Shown here piece by piece: positions 16,470 through 24,822 of a stretch of DNA of 64,000 nt; the first letter of the stretch is position 1, and every line of letters begins with the position of its first letter. The DNA lies in the NCBI GenBank assembly GCA_045534575.1, contig JAZSJZ010000005.1, positions 62,001 to 126,000 of the forward strand, written 5' to 3'. The notes beneath the pieces were generated by a model that worked only from the letters and a program-made list of their open reading frames with translations, had not been told where the DNA came from and made no database searches. Origin of the DNA: UBA4636 sp045534575 (GTDB lineage Bacteria; Bacillota; Clostridia; Christensenellales; Borkfalkiaceae). The translations under genes and the position numbers were made by a program.

Positions 16470-19400
16470 ATGGCTAAATCAAAAAAGATTTCATTGTTAA
16501 TCTTAGCAATCGTTTTCTGTCTTTCGTTAGCGTTTGCGTTTGTGCCAAAGATGTCAAGTCTTGTTTTAGCAGATACTTATGCGGACGAGCACTTTGATTT
16601 CTATTTCCACGCAAGCGAAATTCCAGATGGCGTTTCAAGGATTAACGAATCAACTGAATTTGGTGAATTCTACGTAAACGTAACCGATCAAAGATTTATG
16701 ATGGTTGACGGTAACTCAAAAACCTCAATCGACGGTTCGTTAATATTCACTAAGAGATTGAAATCGCAAGACAAATCTGTTGGAACGGATAGAACAATTT
16801 CGTTCTACTTAGAACAAAAAGCTAAAATTACGATCTACGCAATGAGCGCAAGTTCTACAGGTGATGGCAGAACGATTTCGCTTATGAAGAACGGAACAGC
16901 ACAACCTATCGATACAAGTGCTTCAGTTCCGCTCTCTGGTAACACGCTTGAGCCTATCACTTTCACGACTGAACTTGCTGGTGGTTACTACTTAAGTTTT
17001 AACAACGGTGGTATTAACATTTACTTTATCGGCGTTGAATACACTGGCGAAGCAGAACCAATTGAAAGAAACGATTGGGCTGAAGTTTCTACTCCTGCAA
17101 TTAAGAGCGTAGTAGAAGATAGAGCTAATGGCAAAATCAACGTTGAATTCACTGGTGATATTGGTGATAACGGCGCTGACTTTATCAACGTTTTACTTTA
17201 CCACGAAGATGATTTAGTTAACCCTTATATGAGAAGACGTTACTTTGCTTACGGCGATTTTACTGAGGCATCACCTGCGTCAGTAGAATTTGCTCCAACT
17301 AAGTCAGGTAACTATATCGTTAAGGCAGTTGCTGCTCGTCAAGGCGTGCAAGACGAAAAAACAAGCGCAGAAGAAAGCGTAGTTTTCGTATACACGATGT
17401 CAACTCCTTCAATGGCTGTTAGAACTACTTATGGTTCAACCACTGAAAAACTCACTTTAACAGTTACTATCAATCAAGTATCAGAAGCAAATAGTTACGC
17501 TATTTATGTTAAAAAAGATGCCGAAGACGAAACAGAAAACCTTGTTGAGGAAGTTCTTCTAGCGGACGCCTCTAGCGAAGTTTTAACTTACGTTGTTGCA
17601 GACGATGTTTTAGAAGTTAACTCTAAGTATGAAATCGGCGTTAAGGCTTTAAGAGAAGCTTTCTCTGTTGGTGGCGAAAATATTGATGCAACTGAAACGG
17701 AATATGCTATTGCATTAGCAACCGTTCGTAATGAACCTGAAAGAGAATGGAACTTCACTTTCTTTGGTAACTCTACTAGCGACCAAAGAAACGTTATGCT
17801 CGCTGGTAGCAACATTTATGACGGTGTTACTCTAAAGAGTTGTACTTACAACGAAGAAACACACGTTCTTTCACAAAAGGGCGGTAAATATACTAAGGGC
17901 GGTCACGACGGTATTTCTTTCTACTATACTAAGATTGACGCTGCTACTGAAGACTTCTTCTTAAAAGCAACAATCACTATTGACTATATTAACCCTGTAG
18001 TTGATGGTCAAGAAGGTTTTGCACTTTTAGTTAGAGACTCTCTTGGTGAACACAACAGCAACGCTGCTTACTACTATTCTAACTCCGCTGCTGCAATGTG
18101 TTCTAAGATTGACCCAGCTGATATGAAGGGCGTAAGCGATGGTATTGGCGCAAGATTCGTAACTGGTATTACCAGCACTACTGAAGCTCCAGATCCAAAA
18201 ACTTTCGTTAACAAAGATTTATTCTTTGACCCAACAATCAAAGTTTCAACTGGCAATAAGTTTGTTTTTGGCCTTGAAAAGAAGAATAACTGCTACTATG
18301 CAAGATATTATGATTTAGAAACTGGTGAAATCTTATCAGAAAGAAAACTTTTCCACACTGTTGACGATGATCCAACTACTACTGAAGATGACTTAGCTTG
18401 CGACCCACTTTGCCAAATCGACAAAGAAAACGTTTACGTTGGTTTCTCGGTTGCTCGTGGTTGTAACGCAACGTTTAATGATATTGAATTCGTAGTTAGC
18501 GAAAAGAGCAATGATTATATTGAAATTGAACCAGATCCAGTAAACCCTGAATATTCAATTGCTTCTCCAACTACTACTTCAATTGCTCAATATAACTTCA
18601 AGTTCTATTCATCTGCAACTGGTAAGTTAAGTGCAAAGATGGTTTACGAAGTTGAAGAAAATGGTCAAATGGTAGAAAAAGAAGATGTTTTCATTACTGA
18701 CCAAGAAATGGAAGCGTTCACATACTTTGCTAAACTCGTAACATTACCAGCTCGTGAAGTAACGTTTATTGCAACTTTTGACCCTCAAGGCGAAACGGAT
18801 ACAGACCCTGACGCTTATAGAACTCCTGACGGCGAACCTCTTAACTACTATGGCACAGTTGATACTGAAAGAATAGTAATATTAAAGTCTTACGGAACGG
18901 CTCAACAAGCGCTTATCGTTGCTCCAGTTGTTGATAATGCAAACCTCGGCGTTGTTGGTTCACCATCTGGTGATGGTTCTATGGCTAACCCATTAGATCT
19001 ACAAACTGCTATCAACTACGTATTACCTGGTCAATCAATTTACATGCTTGAAGGTACCTACGAAATCACTGCTGGTAACGTAACTGTAGAAAAGGGTAAC
19101 GACGGAACGGCTGACGCTATCAAGACTTTACGTTCTCACCCAGATAACAAAACTAGACCGGTTGTTGACTTCTTAGAAAAAGGAACTGGCTTCAAACTTT
19201 GGGGTAACTACTGGCACTACTACGGCTTTGACGTAACAAAGACCAAAGATAAGAACAAAGGTATTCAACTTGGCGGTCACTATTCAATTCTTGAAAACGT
19301 TAACGCATATAATAACGGCGATACCGGTATTCAAGTAAGTGGTAAGTCTGCTGACGCATATGAACTCTGGCCATCTAACAACCTCGTTTTAAACTGCACG

Positions 19401-20441
19401 TCATACTCTAACAGAGATAGTTCCGAAGAAGATGCCGACGGTTTTGGTGCTAAGCTTTATATCGGCGAAAACAACGTGTTTAGAGGTTGTTTAGCATACT
19501 GCAACATCGACGACGGTTGGGATTTATTCGCTAAGACTGAATCTGGTAAGATCGGTGCTGTAACCATTGAAGATTGCGTAACGTTCGGTAACGGTTTCTA
19601 CCTAAACGACGTTGGCACTGTTTCAAAGGGTAATGGTAACGGCTTCAAGATGGGTGGCGAAGGCTTAACACCTGTTTCTGGTCAACACACTATTAGAAAT
19701 TGTATCTCATTTGCTAACAAGGCAAAGGGTATTGATACTAACTCTTGTCCTAACAACGCGGTTTATAACTGCACTTCAGTTTACAACGGCGGTTCAAACG
19801 TAGCACTTTATAGTTACTTTGAAATTGTAACTGCTTACTCTGCTGAAGGTATTTTATCGTTATTAGGCGCATCTACTGATACAGTAACTGAATATCAACC
19901 AGTTGAATCAGTTAAGACTGAGAAGAACTTCTTCTGCTACGTTGCAGACGGCGTTCCAACAACTCGTAACACACTCGATCAAGTATTAACAACTTCTGTA
20001 TTCAAAGATTGGGGAGATAAGACCGTATTCGAATACTTACAACTAGAAATGGCTTCTAAGTATATCGGTAAGGGTGACTTTAACTACGTTCTTTCTAAAA
20101 TGACTCGTGATAGTGACGGTTCTCTTAACTTAAACGGCTTATTCGAACTTAATGAAACGGCTCCAGCAAACGTTGGTGCAGTTATTAGCAAAACTCCAGG
20201 TTCAACCGCAGGCGCAATTTCTTTTGCAGGCGTAAACTTTGCTGAAAACTTCAATGATGAAATTCAGTATATCGTTTCTAACGGCGACAATGGTGGCAAT
20301 GGTGGCAATGGTGATAAGCCTGAAAAGGATAACACACTTCTCATCGTTCTACTTTGCGTAGGTGGTGCAGTAGTTCTTGCGGGCGCAGCAGTTGCAGTAT
20401 TTTTCTTCCTTAAAAAGAAGAAAAACAATGTTGAAGAATAA
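16470..20441 (+). CDS. large multidomain pectate lyase, PL9-like, membrane-anchored
   Basis: A 1323-residue exported protein. Signal peptide about 1-35; jelly-roll-like beta domain about 40-185; two Fn3-like segments about 190-395; a further beta-sandwich about 410-665; a beta domain to about 820. A PL9-type right-handed beta-helix follows (about 830-1270). The lyase signature EEDADGFGAKLYIG with the likely catalytic Lys and NIDDGWDLFAK are plain, as are repeated Asn/Cys-rich coils. A Gly-Asn linker, one membrane helix and a KKKKNN tail end the protein, so it is anchored by its C-terminus rather than by LPXTG. ATG 16470 follows GGAGGAA. It should cleave polygalacturonate by beta-elimination at the cell surface, producing the ends that GH105 removes. 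Confidence 0.88.
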   Translation: MAKSKKISLLILAIVFCLSLAFAFVPKMSSLVLADTYADEHFDFYFHASEIPDGVSRINESTEFGEFYVNVTDQRFMMVDGNSKTSIDGSLIFTKRLKSQDKSVGTDRTISFYLEQKAKITIYAMSASSTGDGRTISLMKNGTAQPIDTSASVPLSGNTLEPITFTTELAGGYYLSFNNGGINIYFIGVEYTGEAEPIERNDWAEVSTPAIKSVVEDRANGKINVEFTGDIGDNGADFINVLLYHEDDLVNPYMRRRYFAYGDFTEASPASVEFAPTKSGNYIVKAVAARQGVQDEKTSAEESVVFVYTMSTPSMAVRTTYGSTTEKLTLTVTINQVSEANSYAIYVKKDAEDETENLVEEVLLADASSEVLTYVVADDVLEVNSKYEIGVKALREAFSVGGENIDATETEYAIALATVRNEPEREWNFTFFGNSTSDQRNVMLAGSNIYDGVTLKSCTYNEETHVLSQKGGKYTKGGHDGISFYYTKIDAATEDFFLKATITIDYINPVVDGQEGFALLVRDSLGEHNSNAAYYYSNSAAAMCSKIDPADMKGVSDGIGARFVTGITSTTEAPDPKTFVNKDLFFDPTIKVSTGNKFVFGLEKKNNCYYARYYDLETGEILSERKLFHTVDDDPTTTEDDLACDPLCQIDKENVYVGFSVARGCNATFNDIEFVVSEKSNDYIEIEPDPVNPEYSIASPTTTSIAQYNFKFYSSATGKLSAKMVYEVEENGQMVEKEDVFITDQEMEAFTYFAKLVTLPAREVTFIATFDPQGETDTDPDAYRTPDGEPLNYYGTVDTERIVILKSYGTAQQALIVAPVVDNANLGVVGSPSGDGSMANPLDLQTAINYVLPGQSIYMLEGTYEITAGNVTVEKGNDGTADAIKTLRSHPDNKTRPVVDFLEKGTGFKLWGNYWHYYGFDVTKTKDKNKGIQLGGHYSILENVNAYNNGDTGIQVSGKSADAYELWPSNNLVLNCTSYSNRDSSEEDADGFGAKLYIGENNVFRGCLAYCNIDDGWDLFAKTESGKIGAVTIEDCVTFGNGFYLNDVGTVSKGNGNGFKMGGEGLTPVSGQHTIRNCISFANKAKGIDTNSCPNNAVYNCTSVYNGGSNVALYSYFEIVTAYSAEGILSLLGASTDTVTEYQPVESVKTEKNFFCYVADGVPTTRNTLDQVLTTSVFKDWGDKTVFEYLQLEMASKYIGKGDFNYVLSKMTRDSDGSLNLNGLFELNETAPANVGAVISKTPGSTAGAISFAGVNFAENFNDEIQYIVSNGDNGGNGGNGDKPEKDNTLLIVLLCVGGAVVLAGAAVAVFFFLKKKKNNVEE

Positions 20442-20501
20442 GAACTTGTTTTAAAAGCCCAAAAAAATAAAGGGCGAACGAAACTTATTAAACTTAAACT
20501 G

Positions 20502-20536
20502 CCGAGCGGGCATTCCGCTCGCTCGGTGATTTAATT
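20502..20536 (+). terminator. intrinsic terminator after PL9 gene
   Basis: CCGAGCG pairs with CGCTCGG, or the inner GAGCGG/CCGCTC with a 5-nt loop, followed by a T-rich stretch. Confidence 0.75.
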
Positions 20537-20576
20537 TTAAGATTTTAGAAAAAGTGAAAATTTTTTACTTTTACTA

Positions 20577-20611
20577 TTGACAATTTTTGTAAAAAAGTGT
20601 ATTATACACTT
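20577..20611 (+). promoter_or_regulatory. strong promoter with palindrome over the -10
   Basis: TTGACA (20577-20582), 17 bp, TATTAT (20600-20605). The -10 is embedded in AAGTGTA-TTA-TACACTT (20595-20611), a 7-bp inverted repeat that could be a repressor operator. The leader to the ATG at 20707 is about 95 nt. Confidence 0.7.
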
Positions 20612-20706
20612 GTGCCTTGTCAAGAATTTCTTGAATTAAGGGCTTAAAATTTTATTAAATTAAAAAAAATAAACGCATTTTTATGCGAAAAAGGAGATTT
20701 TTTAAA

Positions 20707-21396
20707 ATGAAAAAATTAGCACTTGTTTTAGCAATCGTATTAGTTGCTTGCATGCTAGTTGTAGGTTGCCAAAAGGTAGAAGACAACAGCGGTTCAAACA
20801 ACAACAACGACCAAACTTCTTCTTCTGTTGATGCTGGTAACAACAACAACGGCGGTAACACTAACAACGGTGGCAACACTGACAATGGTGGTAACAACAA
20901 CGGCGGTAACACTAACAATGGTGGTAACAACAACGGTGGTAACACTAACAATGGTTCAGCTGCTCACGCGTTCTATGATTTCTCTGTTTTACAACTTGCT
21001 AAAGATACGCCAATGGCTGAGTCTTATGACAATGGTTTCTACACTGCAACTGAAGGTTGTAAATACACCACTTCTACTGGTAAGACTGCAAAAGACGGTA
21101 ACATGACTACTTTCATGGGCGCTTGCCAACTTGGTAAGAAAGGTTCTTTCGCTGCTAAGTCACTTCAATTCACTGTAAGTGGTGCTTGCACTGTTGAAGT
21201 TTACGCTAACCGTGGTTCATCTGGTGTTGATGCTGGTAACTTATCTTTAGTTTCTGCTAGCGGAACTATCGCAACTACTCAACCTGTTGCTGATATCTAC
21301 GTTCAAACTTTCCAAATTTCTGCAGCTGGCACTTACGCTCTCTGCGTTCTTGACGAAGTTTCTTCAGTTAACGTTTGGGGTATTGAAATTAAGTAA
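20707..21396 (+). CDS. small surface lipoprotein with Asn/Gly repeats and jelly-roll-like domain
   Basis: A 229-residue lipoprotein: signal peptide with lipobox LVVGC (Cys about residue 21), a low-complexity linker of GGN/NNN repeats (about 45-82), then a single beta-rich domain (about 85-229). That domain resembles, by eye, the N-terminal domain of the upstream PL9 protein (FYFHASEIPDG..., KITIYAMSAS..., IYFIGVEY versus FYDFSVLQL..., CTVEVYANRG..., VNVWGIEI). Similar domains accompany pectate lyases. It has no catalytic signature and is likely a carbohydrate-binding surface protein. ATG 20707 follows AAGGAGAT. It has its own strong promoter and terminator, so it is a single-gene unit and probably highly expressed. 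Confidence 0.75.
   Translation: MKKLALVLAIVLVACMLVVGCQKVEDNSGSNNNNDQTSSSVDAGNNNNGGNTNNGGNTDNGGNNNGGNTNNGGNNNGGNTNNGSAAHAFYDFSVLQLAKDTPMAESYDNGFYTATEGCKYTTSTGKTAKDGNMTTFMGACQLGKKGSFAAKSLQFTVSGACTVEVYANRGSSGVDAGNLSLVSASGTIATTQPVADIYVQTFQISAAGTYALCVLDEVSSVNVWGIEIK
20838..20955 (+). repeat. in-frame Asn/Gly codon repeat
   Basis: Short imperfect direct repeats of GGTGGTAACAACAACGG type encode the GGNTN/GGNNN linker of the lipoprotein. Such tandem repeats can change in copy number by slippage. Confidence 0.7.
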
Positions 21397-21414
21397 TTAA
21401 TTTAAATCAATCTA

Positions 21415-21442
21415 AAGCCTTGCTAAAAGCAAGGCTTTTTTC
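21415..21442 (+). terminator. intrinsic terminator after jelly-roll lipoprotein gene
   Basis: AAGCCTTGCT and AGCAAGGCTT form a 10-bp stem with an AAA loop and a six-T tract. It is nearly identical to the terminator at 23062, part of a duplicated unit. Confidence 0.9.
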
Positions 21443-21464
21443 TTGCAAAATTCTTGAAAAAATG

Positions 21465-21493
21465 TTGAAAAATATAATTGATTGTGCTAAAAT
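21465..21493 (+). promoter_or_regulatory. promoter of first pectin methylesterase gene
   Basis: TTGAAA, 17 bp, TAAAAT with TGC directly before it (extended -10). The stretch TGATTGTGCTAAAATTAA is shared with the promoter at 23101 and, loosely, that at 24766. Confidence 0.65.
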
Positions 21494-21521
21494 TAAGCTA
21501 TACTAAATTAAGGAGATAAAA

Positions 21522-23048
21522 ATGAAAAAGTTTTCAGTTTTATTGTGCATTGTTTTATCACTAGTATTGCTACTTTGTGCATGCAATAACACAGGCGATA
21601 ATACTTCTTCACAATCAAGTTCGTCACAAGAATCAAGTTCATCACAAGAATCAAGTTCTTCATCTTCACAACCTTCAAGCGTAGCTCCACAGGTTGTTGG
21701 CGTAACCTACGATTCTTCTAACGTTAGAAAAACTTATGTTACGGGTGAAACCTTTCAAAACACAGGCTTTGCTGCTCGCGCAGTTTTAGATAACGGAAAA
21801 ACTAACTTCTTAGGCGCGAATGACTATCAATTTACAACTAACTTCGATTCAACAACTCCCGGCGTTTATAACGTTTCTGTTCAATATAAAGATTTTGAAA
21901 CTCACCAATTTAGCGTTACGGTAGTTGAAAAACCCGTTGCAGAAGCTGGCAAAATTGATTTTATTGTTGACAAGGCTTATAGCGGTGTTGTTGGAGAAAA
22001 GTCAACCGATAATAAATATCAATATCCTTCAATCAAGCAAGTGGAAGAAGTTTTAGTTGGCGGCGCTTTTGAAGATGCAACAATCAAAAATGTTTATATT
22101 TCCGCTGGAACTTACGAAGAAAAGCTATCTTTCACAAACAAAATGAAAAATGTTCGCTTAATCGGCGATAAAACGGGCGATACCATTATTTCTTATGGCG
22201 ACTATAATACCAAGATGAACGGCGGAACAGATTCAACCGCAACCGTTACCATTAAAGGCGAAAACTTTATGGCAAGCGATATCATCTTTGAAAACTCTTT
22301 CGACTATATCAATTCAGAAGTTGCCGGAAAGCAAGCGCTTGCGTGCCTTGTTGAAGCAGATATGTGTGTGTTTAACAACTGCCAATTCCTTGGTTATCAA
22401 GATACGCTTCAAGCAAAAAATGGTCGTCAATACTATAAAAATTGTGTAATTAAGGGAACAACTGACTTTATTTTCGGTAAAGCAGCCGTTGCTGTTTTTG
22501 AAAATTGCGAAATCGTTACCCGCTTCACTAAAGAAGGTGAGACTAACAATGGCTATATCACCGCGCACTCAGGTAAGCTTGAAAGACCAAACGAAGACGG
22601 TAGCCACGGTATGGTTTATGGTTACGTGTTCATTGGTTGCAGGTTAACTTGTGAAGAAGGCGTTTTAGATGGCTCTGTTTCACTTGGTCGTCCTTGGCGT
22701 TGTGATGCTACGGTTGCGTATATCAACTGCCAAATGGGCTCTCACATTGCAACCGCACCTTACGGTACTTCTGGCGTTTCAAAAACCCGCTATACTTCTA
22801 TGGAAGGCGGAACAGATGCTAAAGGCAATAAGCTTAACAATATTCCAAGCGGTGCAAACTTTGTTGAATATGGCAACACAGGCGCGGGCGCAGTAACTGA
22901 AGATAGTGAAGATTTCACTATGCTCGATGCAACCACTGCCGCAAATTACACTGATTTTAGTAAAATTTTTGCAACCACAAACGGCACTTTAACGTTTGCA
23001 ACCGAGTGGGATGCAGCCGCTGCTGTTGAAGCTTTTTTAGCAAAATAA
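21522..23048 (+). CDS. pectin methylesterase lipoprotein (CE8), copy 1
   Basis: A 508-residue lipoprotein: signal peptide with lipobox LLCAC (Cys about 20), Ser/Gln-rich linker about 25-52, a bacterial Ig-like segment about 55-138, and a CE8 beta-helix about 145-508. Catalytic features: GYQDTLQAKNGRQYY (near 290, oxyanion Gln and acid/base Asp region), TTDFIFG (nucleophile Asp near 315) and LGRPWR (Arg and Trp). It removes methyl esters from homogalacturonan at the cell surface, opening it to the lyase and polygalacturonase. It has its own promoter and terminator, and is the first of three tandem paralogues. Confidence 0.93.
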   Translation: MKKFSVLLCIVLSLVLLLCACNNTGDNTSSQSSSSQESSSSQESSSSSSQPSSVAPQVVGVTYDSSNVRKTYVTGETFQNTGFAARAVLDNGKTNFLGANDYQFTTNFDSTTPGVYNVSVQYKDFETHQFSVTVVEKPVAEAGKIDFIVDKAYSGVVGEKSTDNKYQYPSIKQVEEVLVGGAFEDATIKNVYISAGTYEEKLSFTNKMKNVRLIGDKTGDTIISYGDYNTKMNGGTDSTATVTIKGENFMASDIIFENSFDYINSEVAGKQALACLVEADMCVFNNCQFLGYQDTLQAKNGRQYYKNCVIKGTTDFIFGKAAVAVFENCEIVTRFTKEGETNNGYITAHSGKLERPNEDGSHGMVYGYVFIGCRLTCEEGVLDGSVSLGRPWRCDATVAYINCQMGSHIATAPYGTSGVSKTRYTSMEGGTDAKGNKLNNIPSGANFVEYGNTGAGAVTEDSEDFTMLDATTAANYTDFSKIFATTNGTLTFATEWDAAAAVEAFLAK

Positions 23049-23061
23049 TAAAACAAAATTT

Positions 23062-23090
23062 AAGCCTTGCACATAGCAAGGCTTTTTTCT
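23062..23090 (+). terminator. intrinsic terminator after first methylesterase gene
   Basis: AAGCCTTGC and GCAAGGCTT with a 5-nt loop, followed by a T tract. The stem sequence is the same as in the 21415 terminator. Confidence 0.9.
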
Positions 23091-23100
23091 TGAAAAAGTG

Positions 23101-23129
23101 TTGAAAAATATAACTGATTGTGCTAAAAT
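23101..23129 (+). promoter_or_regulatory. promoter of second methylesterase gene
   Basis: TTGAAA, 17 bp, TAAAAT with TGC before the -10. It is almost identical to the promoter at 21465, including flanks. Confidence 0.65.
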
Positions 23130-23157
23130 TAATTTATATTAAATTAAGGAGAATAAT

Positions 23158-24705
23158 ATGAAAAAACTTTTAGTTTTGTTATCTATCGTTCTATCGTTAT
23201 CGCTAATGCTTTGTGCGTGCAATAACGGTGGCGATAACTCTTCTTCATCACAATCATCTTCTTCCCAAGAAGATAGTTCTTCCCCAAATGATAGTTCATC
23301 TCAAGAAGGCAATTCCTCTTCAGTTGTAACTTTAACGTCTGTTGGGATTGACGTATCTTCCGTAAAAAAGGTTTATACCGTTGGCGAAGAACTCGATTTA
23401 ACTCCAGTTTTGATTTATGAAGCTTATTCAAACGAAACTTACGTGCAGAAAGCGCTTAGCGATTGCACAGTAACAAACCCGTTCAATCCGCAAGAAAAGG
23501 GCGCGTATGATATAAAAATTGAATACGATAGCCAAAACTTTGCCGAGTTTACCGCCTATGTTGTTGACGCACCTCAAAATAGCTACGTTTATGAAATTGT
23601 TGTTGATAGCAATTTTACGGGCACGATTGCAGAACTAGATAATAATTCTCGTCCACAATTCAAAACAATGACGCTCGCTATCGACTATTTAAAGGCAATG
23701 CCAAAAACAGCTCAAAAGAACGTTTATATTAAGCCGGGCACCTATAAAGAAAAACTTTATATGGGTGAAGAACTTGAAAACGTTTGTTTTATCGGTGAAG
23801 ATGCCCAAACCACCAAATTAACGTATGACGACTGGTCTGGCATAAAGAGAGTTGACGGCACTGAGCTTGGAACTGACGGCTCTTCATCACTTTTTGTTTA
23901 CGGTGATGGTTTTTCAGCTAAGAATATTTGGTTTGAAAACACCTTTGACTATATTGGTACAAACAATTCTCAAAAACAAGGTCTTGCAATTTTAGTTGAT
24001 GCTGATAGGAGTGTGTTCGAAAAATGTATTTTCACAGGCTATCAAGATACCGTTGAAACAGCTCGCGGTAGGCATTATTTTTACGATTGCACAATAAAAG
24101 GCTGTGTTGACTTTATTTTTGGCTACAATCCAACCGCATTATTCGAAAATTGCGAAATCGTTTCAGTTGACCGCAAACAAACCAATGGTGGTTATATAAC
24201 CGCAACTTTTGGTAACGACGGAACAACGGGTAGTGGTGTTGCAACTTATGGCTTTGTGTTTAAAGGTTGCACTTTAACGGCTGAAGAAGGTGTTGTTGAA
24301 GGTTCTGTTTCGCTTGGTCGTCCTTGGCGCGCAGATTCAACTGTTGCGTGGTTAAACTGCGAAATGGGTTCACATATTGGTGTTTTGGCGTTTGGTAAGG
24401 GCAAGGTTCGTTACGACTCAATGAGCGGTGGCGGTAGCAATAACTATCCATATCAAGCACACTTTGTGGAATATGGTAACACCGGTCCGGGTGCAACGAG
24501 CGAAGAGTTATATTGCCGAATTGCTTACCGTGAAAACAATCAAACATTCTTCCTTGAGCCAGACGTTCCTGACTTTAAGCATTTAACCGATTTAGAGGCT
24601 CAAGAATATACTATTGAAAATATTTTTGCAACGACTAACGGTCAAGTAATTTATGATACCGAGTTCGACGCTGCTTCAGCGCTCACGGCTTTAAGAGCAA
24701 GATAA
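23158..24705 (+). CDS. pectin methylesterase lipoprotein (CE8), copy 2
   Basis: A 515-residue lipoprotein with lipobox LMLCAC, a Ser-rich linker (about 25-55), an Ig-like segment (about 58-138) and a CE8 beta-helix. Active-site stretches are GYQDTVETARGRHYF, CVDFIFG and LGRPWR. An insert near residues 445-465 (REAYRENN-like loop after YGNTGPGATSEE) is absent from copy 1. The upstream terminator and promoter are duplicates of those before copy 1, so the gene and its control region probably arose by tandem duplication. Like copy 1 it should act on the outer surface. Confidence 0.93.
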   Translation: MKKLLVLLSIVLSLSLMLCACNNGGDNSSSSQSSSSQEDSSSPNDSSSQEGNSSSVVTLTSVGIDVSSVKKVYTVGEELDLTPVLIYEAYSNETYVQKALSDCTVTNPFNPQEKGAYDIKIEYDSQNFAEFTAYVVDAPQNSYVYEIVVDSNFTGTIAELDNNSRPQFKTMTLAIDYLKAMPKTAQKNVYIKPGTYKEKLYMGEELENVCFIGEDAQTTKLTYDDWSGIKRVDGTELGTDGSSSLFVYGDGFSAKNIWFENTFDYIGTNNSQKQGLAILVDADRSVFEKCIFTGYQDTVETARGRHYFYDCTIKGCVDFIFGYNPTALFENCEIVSVDRKQTNGGYITATFGNDGTTGSGVATYGFVFKGCTLTAEEGVVEGSVSLGRPWRADSTVAWLNCEMGSHIGVLAFGKGKVRYDSMSGGGSNNYPYQAHFVEYGNTGPGATSEELYCRIAYRENNQTFFLEPDVPDFKHLTDLEAQEYTIENIFATTNGQVIYDTEFDAASALTALRAR

Positions 24706-24726
24706 TATAACTCAATTTTAAAATTG

Positions 24727-24755
24727 GCGGTTTGTTTTTTCAAACCGCTTTTTTT
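24727..24755 (+). terminator. intrinsic terminator after second methylesterase gene
   Basis: GCGGTTTG and CAAACCGC form an 8-bp stem with a T6 loop and a T7 tail. Confidence 0.88.
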
Positions 24756-24765
24756 GTTCAAAGCG

Positions 24766-24794
24766 TTGCTAAAACTAAATGTTTGTGCTAGAAT
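24766..24794 (+). promoter_or_regulatory. promoter of third methylesterase gene
   Basis: TTGCTA, 17 bp, TAGAAT with TGC before the -10. It keeps the TTTGTGCTA-AAT arrangement of the two preceding promoters. Confidence 0.55.
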
Positions 24795-24822
24795 AGTTTT
24801 AAAGAAACAAAAGGGGTTAAAA

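Noticed and set aside
20655..20951. Leu/Pro-repeat protein on the minus strand
   Set aside because: It is the antisense of the Asn/Gly codon repeat in the lipoprotein gene and has no ribosome site.
24260..24547. Minus-strand frame inside methylesterase copy 2
   Set aside because: It is a shadow of the CE8 gene, without start signals or recognisable domains.
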